From NCBI GenBank assembly GCA_963766725.1, contig CAVYBK010000003.1:21172-85171 (forward strand): a DNA stretch of 64,000 bases. The letters are read 5' to 3'. This DNA comes from DATEOR01 sp963766725 (GTDB taxonomy: Bacteria; Actinomycetota; Thermoleophilia; Gaiellales; Gaiellaceae). Shown in pieces: positions 27,487 to 36,764 of this stretch (positions within the stretch are counted from its first letter, which is position 1; each line of letters opens with the position of its first letter). A program made the position numbers and the translations under genes. The notes below the pieces were generated by a model. It had not been told where the DNA came from and searched no databases. It was given only the letters and a program-made list of their open reading frames with translations.

Positions 27487-28484
27487 TCGGCCCCCAGCGC
27501 GGCGTAGACGAGCTCGTAGGCGCGGACGGCGTCCTTCTCCTGCTGCGCCTGCCGGAGGGCGGCATCGTCGATCCGGGCGGCCGCCGAGTCGATGAAGTTC
27601 CACTGGAGAACGCTGCGCCGGACCGCGGCCACCTGGTCCTCCGTGTACGGGTAGAGGTCGAACCCGAGCCGCTCGCCGTTCTCGCCGTACCCGGCCCGGC
27701 GAAGCTCGACGGCGAGCTCGAGGGTCTCCATGAACGCGGTCGCGCCGACCATGTTGTCGTCGTCGAAGGTTCCCCAGCCGGAGTTCGCGTGCTGGTGGCC
27801 GAGCAGGCCCTCGGCGGCGAGCATCGCTGCGTACTCCGCCAGGTTCTCGCCGTTCATGATCAGGTGCTGCCAGTCCATGTTCACCTTGACGTTGTCGATG
27901 CCCTCGGCCCGCAGCTTGTGGATCACGTGCAGCGTCATGCCGATGTTCCGCATGAAGATCTTCATCGCCGGCTCCGAGTTCTTGTGCTCGAGGAAGAGGA
28001 GGACGCCGTGCTCGCGGCAGCGCTCCGCCGCCTCGCCGATTCCCTCGACGAGCCACTTCCAGCTCTCCGGATACGGCGTCTGGAACGGGTAGTTGTAGCC
28101 CTCGATCCCCGGCCAGACGATGAAGTGCGCGCCGAGCGAGCCCGCGAAGTCGGCGGCCGCAACCGTGCGGCGCCGGGCTTCCTTCCGCGTGTCCTCGTCG
28201 GGTGACGTGAGGCCGCCGCGGCCGAAACGGGGATCGAGATGGAGCCCCGTCGCGATGCAGTAGATGTCGCGGTCTCCGAGTGCCGCACGCACCTCGTCGA
28301 GGTTCTCCTCGGAAAGCTCCTGCGGATAGTGGAACTCGTAGCCGTCGATGAGGTCTCCGAGGCCGTCGACCGCCCGCTTCACCCGCTCCACTGTCGTCTC
28401 TCCCGCCCACTGCGGCTGGTAGCCGCCGGGCACGAAGCGCGTGGCCATCGCGCCGAACGCCCAGATGCCGAGGCTGGTCTTCAT
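27483..28484 (-). CDS. Xylose isomerase-like TIM-barrel sugar isomerase/epimerase
   Basis: A 333-residue TIM barrel of the xylose isomerase-like/AP endonuclease 2 superfamily. Metal-site candidates are Glu in VLLFLEHKNSEPAMKIF, Asp/His in NVKVNMDWQHLIMNGE and His in GLLGHQHANSG. The N-terminus is not that of classical actinobacterial XylA, so this is a divergent ketose/aldose isomerase or epimerase. ATG at 28482-28484 overlaps the upstream dehydrogenase stop (TGA 28483-28481) and has GGAGATC 10 bases upstream. Together with the kinase and dehydrogenases it probably converts an imported sugar; the substrate is unknown. Confidence 0.83.
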   Translation of the reverse strand: MKTSLGIWAFGAMATRFVPGGYQPQWAGETTVERVKRAVDGLGDLIDGYEFHYPQELSEENLDEVRAALGDRDIYCIATGLHLDPRFGRGGLTSPDEDTRKEARRRTVAAADFAGSLGAHFIVWPGIEGYNYPFQTPYPESWKWLVEGIGEAAERCREHGVLLFLEHKNSEPAMKIFMRNIGMTLHVIHKLRAEGIDNVKVNMDWQHLIMNGENLAEYAAMLAAEGLLGHQHANSGWGTFDDDNMVGATAFMETLELAVELRRAGYGENGERLGFDLYPYTEDQVAAVRRSVLQWNFIDSAAARIDDAALRQAQQEKDAVRAYELVYAALGAE

Positions 28485-29560
28485 CGGTAGCTGATCTCCT
28501 CCCGCTTGCCGCTCTCCGACGAGCGGATGATGGCATCGCAGATCTCCGCGCAGCGGTAGCCGTCCTCGAAGGTCGCGCCGTGGGGAGCGACGGTGCCCTC
28601 CCCCGCGATCGCGGCCAGGAGGTGATGCACCTCGTGCGTGAAGGTGTCGCCCCAGCCGACGATGTGGCCGGGCGGCCACCAGAAGCCCATGAAGGGATGG
28701 TCGGGCTCCGTGACGAGGATGCGCTCGAACCAGCGCCCGCGCGCCACCTGGAGCTCGTTCAGGCGTTCGACGTCGAAGACGACGGAGCCGCGCGACCCGT
28801 TGATCTCGAAGGTGTTCTGGTTGATCCGCCCGGTGGCGAGACGCGACGCCTCGAGCGTGCCGGCGACGCCGTTCTCGAACTCCACCGTGGCTGCGAAGCT
28901 GTCGTCCACCTCGTGTCCCTCGATGAAGGTGCGGACGACGGCGCTCACCGCGGTCGGTTCGCCGATCAGGTAGCGGCCGAGATCGACGATGTGGGCGCCG
29001 AGGTCTCCAAGAGCTCCGGAGCCGGCGGCTTCCTTGTCGAAGCGCCAGCTCGGCGGTGCGTCGACTCCCCAGGACTGGAGGTAACGGGCGCGGAAGTGGA
29101 AGAGCTCGCCGAGGTCGCCGGACTCGACGATCTCGCGCGCCAGGCGTACGGCAGGCACGAAGCGGTAGTTGAAGCCGCACATGTGCACGACCGCCGGCCT
29201 CCTCCGCCGCGCGCCAGATCGTGTGCGCTTCCTCAGCCGACCTCCCGAGCGGCTTCTCGCAGAGGACATGCTTGCCGTTTCGCGCCGCCTCGATCGTCGG
29301 CTCGGCATGGAGGTCGTTCGGGCCGCCGTTGTCGAAGAGCTGAACGCGCTCGTCGGCCACTTGCTCGCGCCAGTCCGTCGTCGCCTCCTCCCAGCCGTGA
29401 GCCGGCGGGCCTCCTCCACCTTCTCGGCCGTCCGCCCGGAGATGGAGACGAGGCGCGGCTGGAGCGCGGGCTCGAGGTAGGACGCCTCGCGGAATGCACG
29501 GGAGTGCGCCTTGCCCATGAAGGCGTAGCCGAGCATCGCGACGCCGATCGTGTCCGTCAC
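28481..29560 (-). CDS. Gfo/Idh/MocA-family oxidoreductase (two frameshifts)
   Basis: A second inositol/sugar dehydrogenase-type enzyme of about 360 residues, not closely like the one at 23983. The Rossmann start GVAMLGYAFMGKAHSRAFRE is in frame. Near 29397 a missing base shifts the frame, and an extra G near 29190 shifts it back. In the intervening frame the expected LFDNGGPNDLHAEPTIEAAR and HVLCEKPLGRS are intact. Afterwards GFNYRFVPAVRLAREIVESG and ALGDLGAHIVDLGRYLIGEP show the catalytic GxHxxD motif. Two compensating indels with full conservation argue for assembly error. It lies 25 bases after the UnbU-UnbV-like gene and overlaps the isomerase. Confidence 0.85.
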   Translation of the reverse strand: MTDTIGVAMLGYAFMGKAHSRAFREASYLEPALQPRLVSISGRTAEKVEEARRLTAGRRRRRTGASKWPTSAFSSSTTAARTTSMPSRRSRRRETASMSSARSRSGGRLRKRTRSGARRRRPAVVHMCGFNYRFVPAVRLAREIVESGDLGELFHFRARYLQSWGVDAPPSWRFDKEAAGSGALGDLGAHIVDLGRYLIGEPTAVSAVVRTFIEGHEVDDSFAATVEFENGVAGTLEASRLATGRINQNTFEINGSRGSVVFDVERLNELQVARGRWFERILVTEPDHPFMGFWWPPGHIVGWGDTFTHEVHHLLAAIAGEGTVAPHGATFEDGYRCAEICDAIIRSSESGKREEISYR

Positions 29561-29585
29561 GCGGGTGCGGCGCCGTCGAGGTCGT

Positions 29586-32500
29586 TCATCTTGAAATGGT
29601 TACGAGGCGATCGACCGCGACATCTCGGAGACGGGTCGCACCGCCGCCAGAATAGTGCACGACCAGCCGACGGACCCTGGTCGCGGTGCCCAGGCCGAAG
29701 TGGATGCGCGGATCCTCGGAGGACAGGTAGCTGCCCCCCGCGTGCACCTCCCTGACAAGCCGGCGCCCATTCGGGAGGATCGCCGTGACCTTCGTTCCCG
29801 GCGAAAAGTCGGCCAGCTGCACCTCGAGCCAGTGTCCCTCGGCGCCTGAGTTGCGAAGGAGAACGAGCTCGCCGGCGATCGACGCGACGGCCAGGTCGAG
29901 GTCGCCGTCGTTGTCGTAGTCCGCCGCCGCCAGGCCCCGGCCATTGACGAACGGGCCGTCGCCGAGCCCGACTCCGGCGCTCACGTCCGCGATCTCGCCG
30001 TCAACGCTGCCGAGTACCTTGATCGGCTCCGCATCCGCGTCGAGATTCGTGACCGGGATAGCCCCGTTGGCGAAGACCAGGTCGAGGTGCCCGTCGAGGT
30101 CGAGGTCAGCCCAGGAAGCGCCCCAGCCGGCGAGGGTCGTGTCGAACGCCTGGGCAAAATCCGGCCTGGCATCCGCAAAGTCGGCACCCGGCCCACGGCT
30201 CCGGAAAACGCCGTGCAACTGGCGGTGCGAGTTGGTGACGAAGAGATCCGGTCGCCCATCGCCGCTCGCATCGGCGGCGGCGATGCCCATGCCCGCGTTT
30301 CGGTCGGCCACGCCGAGGGCTGCGCCCCGCTCCTCGAGGCGGAACCCGAGGCCGCCACGGCCGGGACGTTCAGGTAGAGCCGGTTCGGATCGAGGTCGTT
30401 GGCGACATAGAGATCGACGCGACCGTCACCGTCGACGTCGGTGAACACCGCGCCGAGCCCGTGCTCCACGCGCTTGGCTTCGAGGCCGAGCTCCTGAGCG
30501 ACCTCCCGGAAGCGCGAGCGGCCGTTCGCGTCGGGCCCCAGGTTCAAGTACAGGCGGTCGCGGACGCCCGCATAGGTGAGCGGGAAGCCGCCCGCGGCCT
30601 CGGGGACAGGAGCGTTGACGTCGGTGTAGCCCGCGACGAACAGGTCTGGGCGGCCGTCGGCGTTGACGTCGCCCACAGCGGCCGCCGTGTGCCAGCCGTA
30701 GGTGTCGATCCCCGCAGCGCGTGCGCCCTCCACGAACCTCCCGCCGCCCTCGTTCCAGAGGAGGGCGTCGTAACCAACAGCCGTGACGTAGAGGTCGGTC
30801 CGCCCATCCATGTTGAAGTCGGCGGCGACGCACCCGTTCCCGCGGAGCTGGAGGTCGGCGCCAGAGCCGCGGCTCACGTCGGTGAAAGAGCCCTTGACGT
30901 TCCGGTAGAGGGCGTTGCGCGGAAGTCCGCCGCGCTCCTTCCAGCGGGCGACGTCGACAGCGATGGAATGGGAGTTGACGGCATAGAGGTCGAGCCAGCC
31001 GTCACCGTCGTAGTCCAGCCAGCAGACGCCTCCGCCCATCATCGCCACCGGGTCAGGCGTGGTCGCGAAGCGGAAGGCCCCGTGGCGGAAGTCGAGCCCG
31101 ACATAACTGGCCACGTCCGCGAGGTGGACGCCGCCGAGGCCCACCCCGGCCGGCGCCGCCTCCGCTTCCGGAAGCGCGGGGTCGTCGCCGCGCGAGCCGA
31201 CGATCAGGTAGCGGCCGTGTTGCAGCTCGAGCTCGAGTGTCTGCCCGAAGGGGCCCGGGTCACCGCGCTCCTTGATCGCGAGCGGTGAGCCTGAGTAGGT
31301 CACGAGCTCTCTCGTGCCCGAAATCATGGCAACGACGACGGGCGGCGCCTGCCCGTCGCCGCGTTCAAGGGTCAGCGCCACATGCTCGACGCGGTAACCC
31401 GGGACGATCCGCTCGCCGCCGGAGGAGTCGATCTGCCTCCAGAGGGCAGCCAAGCGAGCGCCGGCCGCAGCCTTGGTCGCCCCTTCCCGATCTCCTTGGA
31501 CCAAGGCTTCGCCTTCGAGTCGGAGGTTCGTGACGAGGTCGCTTGCGATCGCGCGGGCCGTCTCCGGCTCGATCTGGGTTGAGACGTCCTCCGCCGGGAC
31601 GATCGTGATCTCTGGGAGGTCACCGACGGCAAGCGCATGCGAGCTGGCGGCCGCCGTGTCGCTCCTGGCGGGCAAGCCGGCGATTACGACCAGGCCAAGG
31701 AAGCCCGCCGCCCCCCCGAGCGCGAGCGCACTGCGTACGCGACGGCCGGGCGCCAGCCGGAGGCCGACCTTGGCGCTGAGAATCTCGCCCGCAGGCCGTG
31801 CGGCGCAGGCCAGCGCGAGCGCCGACAGCACGGCGACCTTTGTCGCGAACTCGGTCGTCTGGGGCGCGATCAGGAGGGTCGCGAGCAAGGCGATCCCGAC
31901 GGCGTAGAGGCGACGGCCGCTGCGCCCAGCCGGGATTGTCTTCGGGTCGGTGATCATGAAGAAGAGGAAGACGAGAATCTCGGGCGAGAAGACGAGAACG
32001 CGCCAGAACTCCCAGCCGGTGATGGGGCCGAGATGCCAGCGCGCCGTCATTGCATGACCGCTGGCCGCGAGCACGGCGACACCGGCGGCGAACGCGATCC
32101 AGAAGAAGACCGCGATCTCCAGCAGCCGCAGGCGCGAAAGGATGGCGAGTCCGCCGACGACGATGATCGCGAGCGCGAGCGCCATCCACGTCGACATCGG
32201 CCCCCACCAGAGATCCAGCGGGTCGGCTCGCGCCGGCCCGAGCAAGAGGAAGCAGAGGACGAGGCCGAAGTTCGAGGGGTTGAAGATGTGCCGACCACGG
32301 AAAACGATCACGTACTTCGAGAGCAGCGCGACGGCGGCGGTGCCGGCGAAGATCCACCACCCGTGCAGGCTCCACCAGTCCCCGTGCTCCGTCCCGGGAA
32401 CACGCAGCACGAACGCGACGCCGTTGCCGGTGAGGAGGGCGCTCGCCGGCCACATGAGCACCCTTTGGCGCCGGACGACGAGAGCCACCTCGAGCACCGC

Positions 32501-32695
32501 GCACGTCAGGAGGGAGACGAGGATCTGCGCGATCGAAAGCTGGAAGCCGAACGCCGTCTGCCCGAGCACCTGAAGCGAGACGATCACCGTGGCCAGGTGC
32601 AGTCGTGGATCTCGCACCGTCGGCAGGAGCACGGGGTACTCCGTGCCGCGGATCCGGACGGTCGGCCGGCCGGCAACGACGGCGGGCGCGCTCAT
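29586..32695 (-). CDS. UnbU-UnbV-like fusion: NqrB/RnfD-type membrane domain plus FG-GAP repeats and ASPIC/UnbV domain (one frameshift)
   Basis: About 1,037 residues. Residues 1-340 form a polytopic domain resembling RnfD/NqrB and enediyne-cluster UnbU proteins, with HIFNPSNFGLVLCFLLLG and MITDPKTIPAGRSGRRLYAV; no clear S/T-G-A-T flavin-attachment motif is seen there. After a helix and a linker domain come about seven calcium-type FG-GAP/VCBS repeats (DYDGDGWLDLYAV, DFNMDGRTDLYVT, DVNADGRPDLFVAG, DVDGDGRVDLYVAND, DASGDGRPDLFVTNS, DLDLDGHLDLVFANG, DYDNDGDLDLAVAS). The C-terminus GGSYLSSEDPRIHFGLG is the ASPIC/UnbV domain. One base is missing near 30360. It sits between the ABC permease and sugar dehydrogenases. 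Function unknown. Confidence 0.82.
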
Positions 32696-32730
32696 CGAGC
32701 TTTCATGCTACTGCGGTCGTGCCGGCCCGC

Positions 32731-34023
32731 TCATACGACTCCGCGCGCGGCGCGGCGGCGCTTTGCGTACGCGTCCACGAGGACGGCCGCGAGCAGGACG
32801 AGCCCCGTGATGACGAACTTCGTGCCCGACGCCAGCCCGAGAAGGTCCATTCCGTTCTGGATCGACGCGATCACGAGCGCCCCGAGCAGGGCGGACACGA
32901 CCCGGCCGACGCCCCCGAAGAGGCTCGTGCCGCCGATGACCGCCGACGCGATGACGAGCAGAAGCAGGTTCCCGCCGCCGCTGTTGGTCGCCACCGAGCG
33001 GAGGCGCGAGGCGAGCATGATCCCGCCCACGCCGGCCATGAAGCCGCTGATCATGAAGACCAAGATGCGCACGCGGTCGACGTCGATTCCCGCGCGCCGC
33101 GAGGCTTCTGCGCTGCCTCCGACGGCGTACACGTGGCGTCCGAAGCGCGTCCGCGAGGCGATGAAGGACCAGAACACGAGGAGCGCGAGCAGGATCACCG
33201 TCACCTTCGGAACTCCGCGGTCCTTGTTCACGTACCAGACCGCGGCGCAGGTGACGGCTGCCAGGCCGACGGTCTGCAGCACGGTGACGACGATCGGCTT
33301 GGCATAGAGCCCGCTCGCGCGGCGCGTCCGCGCGTTCTGGAGCTCGGACAGCGCATAGCCGATCACGACAAGGCCTGCCACCACCCACCCCGCCGTGGAG
33401 CTCAGGAAGTCGTTGGCGATGCCGACAGCGGTCTCGTCCTGAATCCTGATCGTGCCGACCGATGAGGCCTGAGTCGTGAGGATGAGGACGACTCCGGACC
33501 AGATCAAGAGCCCCGCCAGCGTGACGACGAACGACGGTACCCCGGCCTTCGTGATCACGAGCGCCTGGACGAAGCCGATCGCGGTCGTGCACGCGAGCGC
33601 GACGAGGATCGCCGCCCACCAAGACCAGCCTGGGTCCTCCGGCCGAAGAAGCAGCGTCATCACGACCCCGCCGACGGCGCTCACGAATGCAACGGAGAGG
33701 TCGATCTCCCCGATCAGGAGCACGAACACGACGCCGATGGCGATCGTGGCGATCGCCGACATCTGCAGCAGAAGATTCGTGAAATTCCGCTCGGTCAGAA
33801 ACGTGTCGTCGAGGATGCCGAAGACGATGACGATGACCACGAGCCCGACGATGATGGGCAGCGACCCCAGCTCGCCGGCTCGGATCCCCTGCCACCAGAG
33901 GCGCAGGTAACCGCCGAAGCTCGCCGCGGAGACGTCGTCCGCGAGCGCATCGGCTGCGACCGGCTCCACCCGCGCAGCCGTCGGATCGACGGTGGGATCG
34001 ACGTCGACCGGCCGGTCGCTCAT
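32731..34023 (-). CDS. xylH: Sugar ABC transporter permease, XylH-like
   Basis: Membrane subunit of a CUT2 (ribose/xylose-type) importer, 430 residues with roughly ten to twelve helices. Diagnostic segments are VFVLLIGEIDLSVAFVSAVG, the family EAA-like cytoplasmic region GRHVYAVGGSAEASRRAGID and VIASAVIGGTSLFGGVGRVV. The length and the long N-terminal cytoplasmic tail resemble XylH rather than RbsC. ATG at 34021-34023 overlaps the ATPase stop as ATGA. It follows the binding-protein and ATPase genes and precedes the UnbU-UnbV-like fusion by 35 bases. The transported sugar is inferred to be xylose-like from the kinase downstream, not proven. Confidence 0.87.
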   Translation of the reverse strand: MSDRPVDVDPTVDPTAARVEPVAADALADDVSAASFGGYLRLWWQGIRAGELGSLPIIVGLVVIVIVFGILDDTFLTERNFTNLLLQMSAIATIAIGVVFVLLIGEIDLSVAFVSAVGGVVMTLLLRPEDPGWSWWAAILVALACTTAIGFVQALVITKAGVPSFVVTLAGLLIWSGVVLILTTQASSVGTIRIQDETAVGIANDFLSSTAGWVVAGLVVIGYALSELQNARTRRASGLYAKPIVVTVLQTVGLAAVTCAAVWYVNKDRGVPKVTVILLALLVFWSFIASRTRFGRHVYAVGGSAEASRRAGIDVDRVRILVFMISGFMAGVGGIMLASRLRSVATNSGGGNLLLLVIASAVIGGTSLFGGVGRVVSALLGALVIASIQNGMDLLGLASGTKFVITGLVLLAAVLVDAYAKRRRAARGVV

Positions 34024-34808
34024 GCCTCGGTTCTCTCTTCCTCGAGCATCCCGGGCACTTGGTCCAGCGTGCCGGCGGTGATCGCCTGCACGACCTCCTG
34101 CTGGGTGGTCTTGGCTCGCTCGAGCAAGGCCACCCGCTGGCCGAGCCGCAGGACGGTGATCCTGTCGGCTACCTCGAAGACGTCGTGGAGGTTGTGGGTG
34201 ACGATCACGACGCCGAGATCCCGTTCCGCCAAGCGCTTGACGAGATCGAGCACCTGACGCGTCTGGGCGACGCCGAGCGCCGCGGTGGGCTCGTCGAGGA
34301 TGACGAGCCGGGAGTCCCACATCACCGACTTCGCCACGGCGACGGCCTGTCGCTGGCCCCCCGAGAGCCCGGCGACCGTTTGCCGAACCGATTTGAGCGT
34401 GGTGACGGAGAGGCTGTCCAGCGTTTCCCGCGCGGAGCGCTCCATGCTCGACTCGTCGAGTATGAAACGGACGCGGGCCCGCTCCCGCCCCAGGAACATG
34501 TTGGCGACGACGTCGAGATTGTCCGCGAGCGCGAGATCCTGGTAGACGACCTCGATGCCGAGCTTGGCGGCGTCACGCGGGCCGTGGACGTTGACGTGGG
34601 CCCCGTCGTAGCGCACCTCGCCTTCGTCGAATGGATAGATGCCGACGACGCTCTTGACGAGCGTCGACTTGCCGGCCCCGTTGTCGCCGACGAGAGCCAT
34701 GACCTCGCCGCGGCGGACCTCGAAATCGACCCGGTAGAGCGCCTGGACGGCGCCGAAGGCCTTCGAGACCCCCCGAAGCTCGAGGAGCGGCGTGTCAGCA
34801 GTGGCCAT
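34020..34808 (-). CDS. Sugar ABC transporter ATP-binding protein (single ABC domain)
   Basis: ATPase of the CUT2 importer, 262 residues: Walker A GDNGAGKSTLVKSV, Q-loop EVVYQDLALADNL, signature LSGGQRQAVAVA, Walker B LVILDEPTAALGV and the H-loop VIVTHNLHD, all intact. Most xylose/ribose ATPases carry two fused ABC domains (about 500 residues); this one has a single domain, as in FrcA-type systems, and presumably works as a homodimer. The ATG at 34806-34808 is taken as start; a GTG at 34847 lies inside the hairpin below and would add a Pro-rich leader. The stop overlaps the permease start. Confidence 0.88.
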   Translation of the reverse strand: MATADTPLLELRGVSKAFGAVQALYRVDFEVRRGEVMALVGDNGAGKSTLVKSVVGIYPFDEGEVRYDGAHVNVHGPRDAAKLGIEVVYQDLALADNLDVVANMFLGRERARVRFILDESSMERSARETLDSLSVTTLKSVRQTVAGLSGGQRQAVAVAKSVMWDSRLVILDEPTAALGVAQTRQVLDLVKRLAERDLGVVIVTHNLHDVFEVADRITVLRLGQRVALLERAKTTQQEVVQAITAGTLDQVPGMLEEERTEA

Positions 34809-34821
34809 TAGGTAGGGGGAG

Positions 34822-34847
34822 GTGGGAGGCGCCGAGGCGCCTCCCAC
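34822..34847 (-). terminator. 12-bp perfect hairpin between binding-protein and ATPase genes
   Basis: GTGGGAGGCGCC and its exact complement are separated by two bases. There is no T-run after it, so it probably acts as a partial terminator or 3'-end stabiliser that raises binding-protein mRNA over the downstream genes. Confidence 0.6.
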
Positions 34848-34868
34848 ACTCCGTGCCTGTTTCCTCGA

Positions 34869-36119
34869 TTAGCTGTTCTCTTTGCAGAAGTCCGTATCGG
34901 AGGTGTCGCCGGTACAGATCTCCTCGATCGTGCGGAAGTTGTCGGCGATGACCGTGTCGGCGATGTTGTCGACCGTCACGCCGATCGGGGTCAGCGCCAG
35001 GTACGGGACGACGCCGTCGCCGGTCGGAGAATCCGCCGGCTTGCCGTCGGCCGCCTTGATGCCGACCGTCTGCAGGTCCAGGAGCCCGACCGTTCCGTCA
35101 GAGAGCGATCCTGAGAAGTCCGGCTGCACCGCGGACGGATCCTTCCCTTCGCACAGGGCGATCGCTGCCTGCACCGCGGTCTCGGCCTCCGCCTGGATCG
35201 GCTTGTAGACGGTCATCGTCTGGTTGCCGAGCAGGATGTTCTGGATCCCCGCAGCGGATGCATCCTGGCCGCTCAGGGGGACCGGCCCGACGCCGGCCGC
35301 GTCGAGGGCGTTGATCGCCTGCTGTGCGAGGTTGTCGTTGGCGGCGAACACCGCATCGACCTTGTTGTTGGCGTCGGTGAGGATCTGCTCCATGATCCCC
35401 TGACCCTCGCCGTTGGCGCCCCACCCGGGCACGAACTGGTCGGCGACGAGCTTCCAGCTGCCGTCGCTGACGTGCTTCTGGACAACGGCGTCGTAGCCGT
35501 CCTTGAAGAGGAAGGCGTTGTTGTCCTCCTCGCCTCCGTTCAACTCGACGACGTTCGCCGGGTCCTTGCCGAGCTTTTCGATCGCCGGCTCCAGCACCTC
35601 GCCCATCGTTGTGCCGACCTGGACGTTGTCGAAGCTCACGTACGCGGATCCGCCCGAGCTGCCGGTGTTGAAGCGGTCGTACTCGATCACGTCGACCCCG
35701 GCTTCCTTCGCCGAGTCGATGATGGCGCCGCCGGAGCCCGTGTCGATGCTCGTGAGCACGATCACGCCTGCGTCGGCCGCGATCGCCTGCTCGGCCTGGG
35801 ACTGCTGGGTTGCAGCGTCACCTTCGGCGTTCACGATGGTGTGCTCGATTCCGGCGTCGTTGAACGCCTTGTCGAAGTACGGGCGGTCGTCGCTCTCCCA
35901 GCGCGGCGAGCTGGCGCTGTCCGGGAGCAGAACCCAAATCTCCTTGTCGCACGCACCGCCGGAGGCTGAGGTGCCCGTGGCAGCGGCTCCTGTGCTCGTG
36001 CTGTCGTCACCGCCGCACCCGGATGCAACGGCGGCCAGTCCGAGCACGAATGCCAGGAGGACGAACTGGAGTCGCCTCCGTGTCTTGCCCTCTGTCTTTC
36101 CAAACAGCAGTTCCCTCAC
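34869..36119 (-). CDS. xylF: Sugar ABC transporter substrate-binding lipoprotein, XylF-like
   Basis: Extracytoplasmic binding protein (periplasmic-binding family 4), 416 residues. The N-terminus FVLLAFVLGLAAVASGCGGD is a lipoprotein signal with Cys anchor. The mature part begins IWVLLPDSASSPRWESDDRP, and shows hinge-type segments VIVLTSIDTGSGG and GVDVIEYDRF, then GYDAVVQKHVS and DAVFAANDNLAQQAINALD, all usual in xylose-type binding proteins. The GTG start follows AGGAGGACCAA, a strong ribosome-binding site. It is the first gene of the importer operon and has its own promoter. The ligand is probably a pentose or related sugar. Confidence 0.9.
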   Translation of the reverse strand: MRELLFGKTEGKTRRRLQFVLLAFVLGLAAVASGCGGDDSTSTGAAATGTSASGGACDKEIWVLLPDSASSPRWESDDRPYFDKAFNDAGIEHTIVNAEGDAATQQSQAEQAIAADAGVIVLTSIDTGSGGAIIDSAKEAGVDVIEYDRFNTGSSGGSAYVSFDNVQVGTTMGEVLEPAIEKLGKDPANVVELNGGEEDNNAFLFKDGYDAVVQKHVSDGSWKLVADQFVPGWGANGEGQGIMEQILTDANNKVDAVFAANDNLAQQAINALDAAGVGPVPLSGQDASAAGIQNILLGNQTMTVYKPIQAEAETAVQAAIALCEGKDPSAVQPDFSGSLSDGTVGLLDLQTVGIKAADGKPADSPTGDGVVPYLALTPIGVTVDNIADTVIADNFRTIEEICTGDTSDTDFCKENS

Positions 36120-36162
36120 TTGGTCCTCCTAAATTCGTCGGTCCGAGCCGCTTGATGGCGCA

Positions 36163-36191
36163 ACGCTACGGGGGTTGGGGTCCGAATTCAA
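36163..36191 (-). promoter_or_regulatory. Putative promoter of the sugar operon (TTGAAT-17-TAGCGT)
   Basis: On the minus strand TTGAAT (36191-36186) and TAGCGT (36168-36163) are 17 bases apart, about 44 bases upstream of the binding-protein start. The repeat TCCGAGCCG flanks it on both sides (near 36142 and 36195) and could be an operator. Confidence 0.5.
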
Positions 36192-36228
36192 GGTTCCGAG
36201 CCGGTTTCGGACAGGCCGCCGACCCTGA

Positions 36229-36234
36229 TACGGT
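36229..36234 (+). promoter_or_regulatory. -10-like box TACGGT for leaderless start
   Basis: TACGGT ends seven bases before the GTG at 36242; no ribosome-binding site is present. Confidence 0.4.
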
Positions 36235-36241
36235 CGCTCAG

Positions 36242-36764
36242 GTGAGGCCCCGCTCAGCCGTCCGCCTGGGCGCACTGCTCGTCGCGGCAGCGCTCGTCCG
36301 GCTACCTGCTCGGCGGATGCGCGGGCGACGGCCTCGAGGGCCTCTCCGGCGCCACGGAGCTGCCGACGCTCTCGCTTCCGGAGGTCACCGTTCCCGAGGT
36401 CACGGTTCCCGACGTGACGCTTCCGGAGATAACGGTTCCAACGCGTCCCGAGCCGGAAACGACGACCTCGGAGCCCACGACGACGACGAAGCCGCCGATC
36501 ACGACCGAGCCGGCCACCACGGTGGTGAAGACGGAAACAGAGACGGCGACGGAGACAGAGACGGAGGTGGAGACGGTCACCGAGACCGTGCCCACCGAAA
36601 CTGCCGTCGCCGCGCCAACGCTGGCAGAGACGACCCCCGCGGAGCCGTCGGACGAAGACGACACGCCGTGGGGCTGGATCGCGCTCGCCCTGGGGCTTCT
36701 CATCGCCGGCGTGACGCTCGGCATCGTCCTGTGGCGACGACGGAATGACGAGGGCAGCGAATGA
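36242..36764 (+). CDS. Thr/Pro/Glu-rich exported protein with C-terminal membrane anchor (one frameshift)
   Basis: No family recognised. Reconstructed length is about 173 residues. The N-terminus (GALLVAAALV, then YLLGGCAG after removal of one C near 36299) looks like a lipoprotein signal. A short pentapeptide-like array follows (LPEVTVPEVTVPDVTLPEIT), then a long Thr/Glu/Pro-rich stalk, and a C-terminal helix WGWIALALGLLIAGVTLGIV with an RRR stop-transfer. This is the layout of a surface stalk or spacer anchored at both ends. It overlaps the phosphoribosyltransferase start by four bases and may be co-transcribed. Low-complexity sequence prevents any functional call. Confidence 0.6.
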
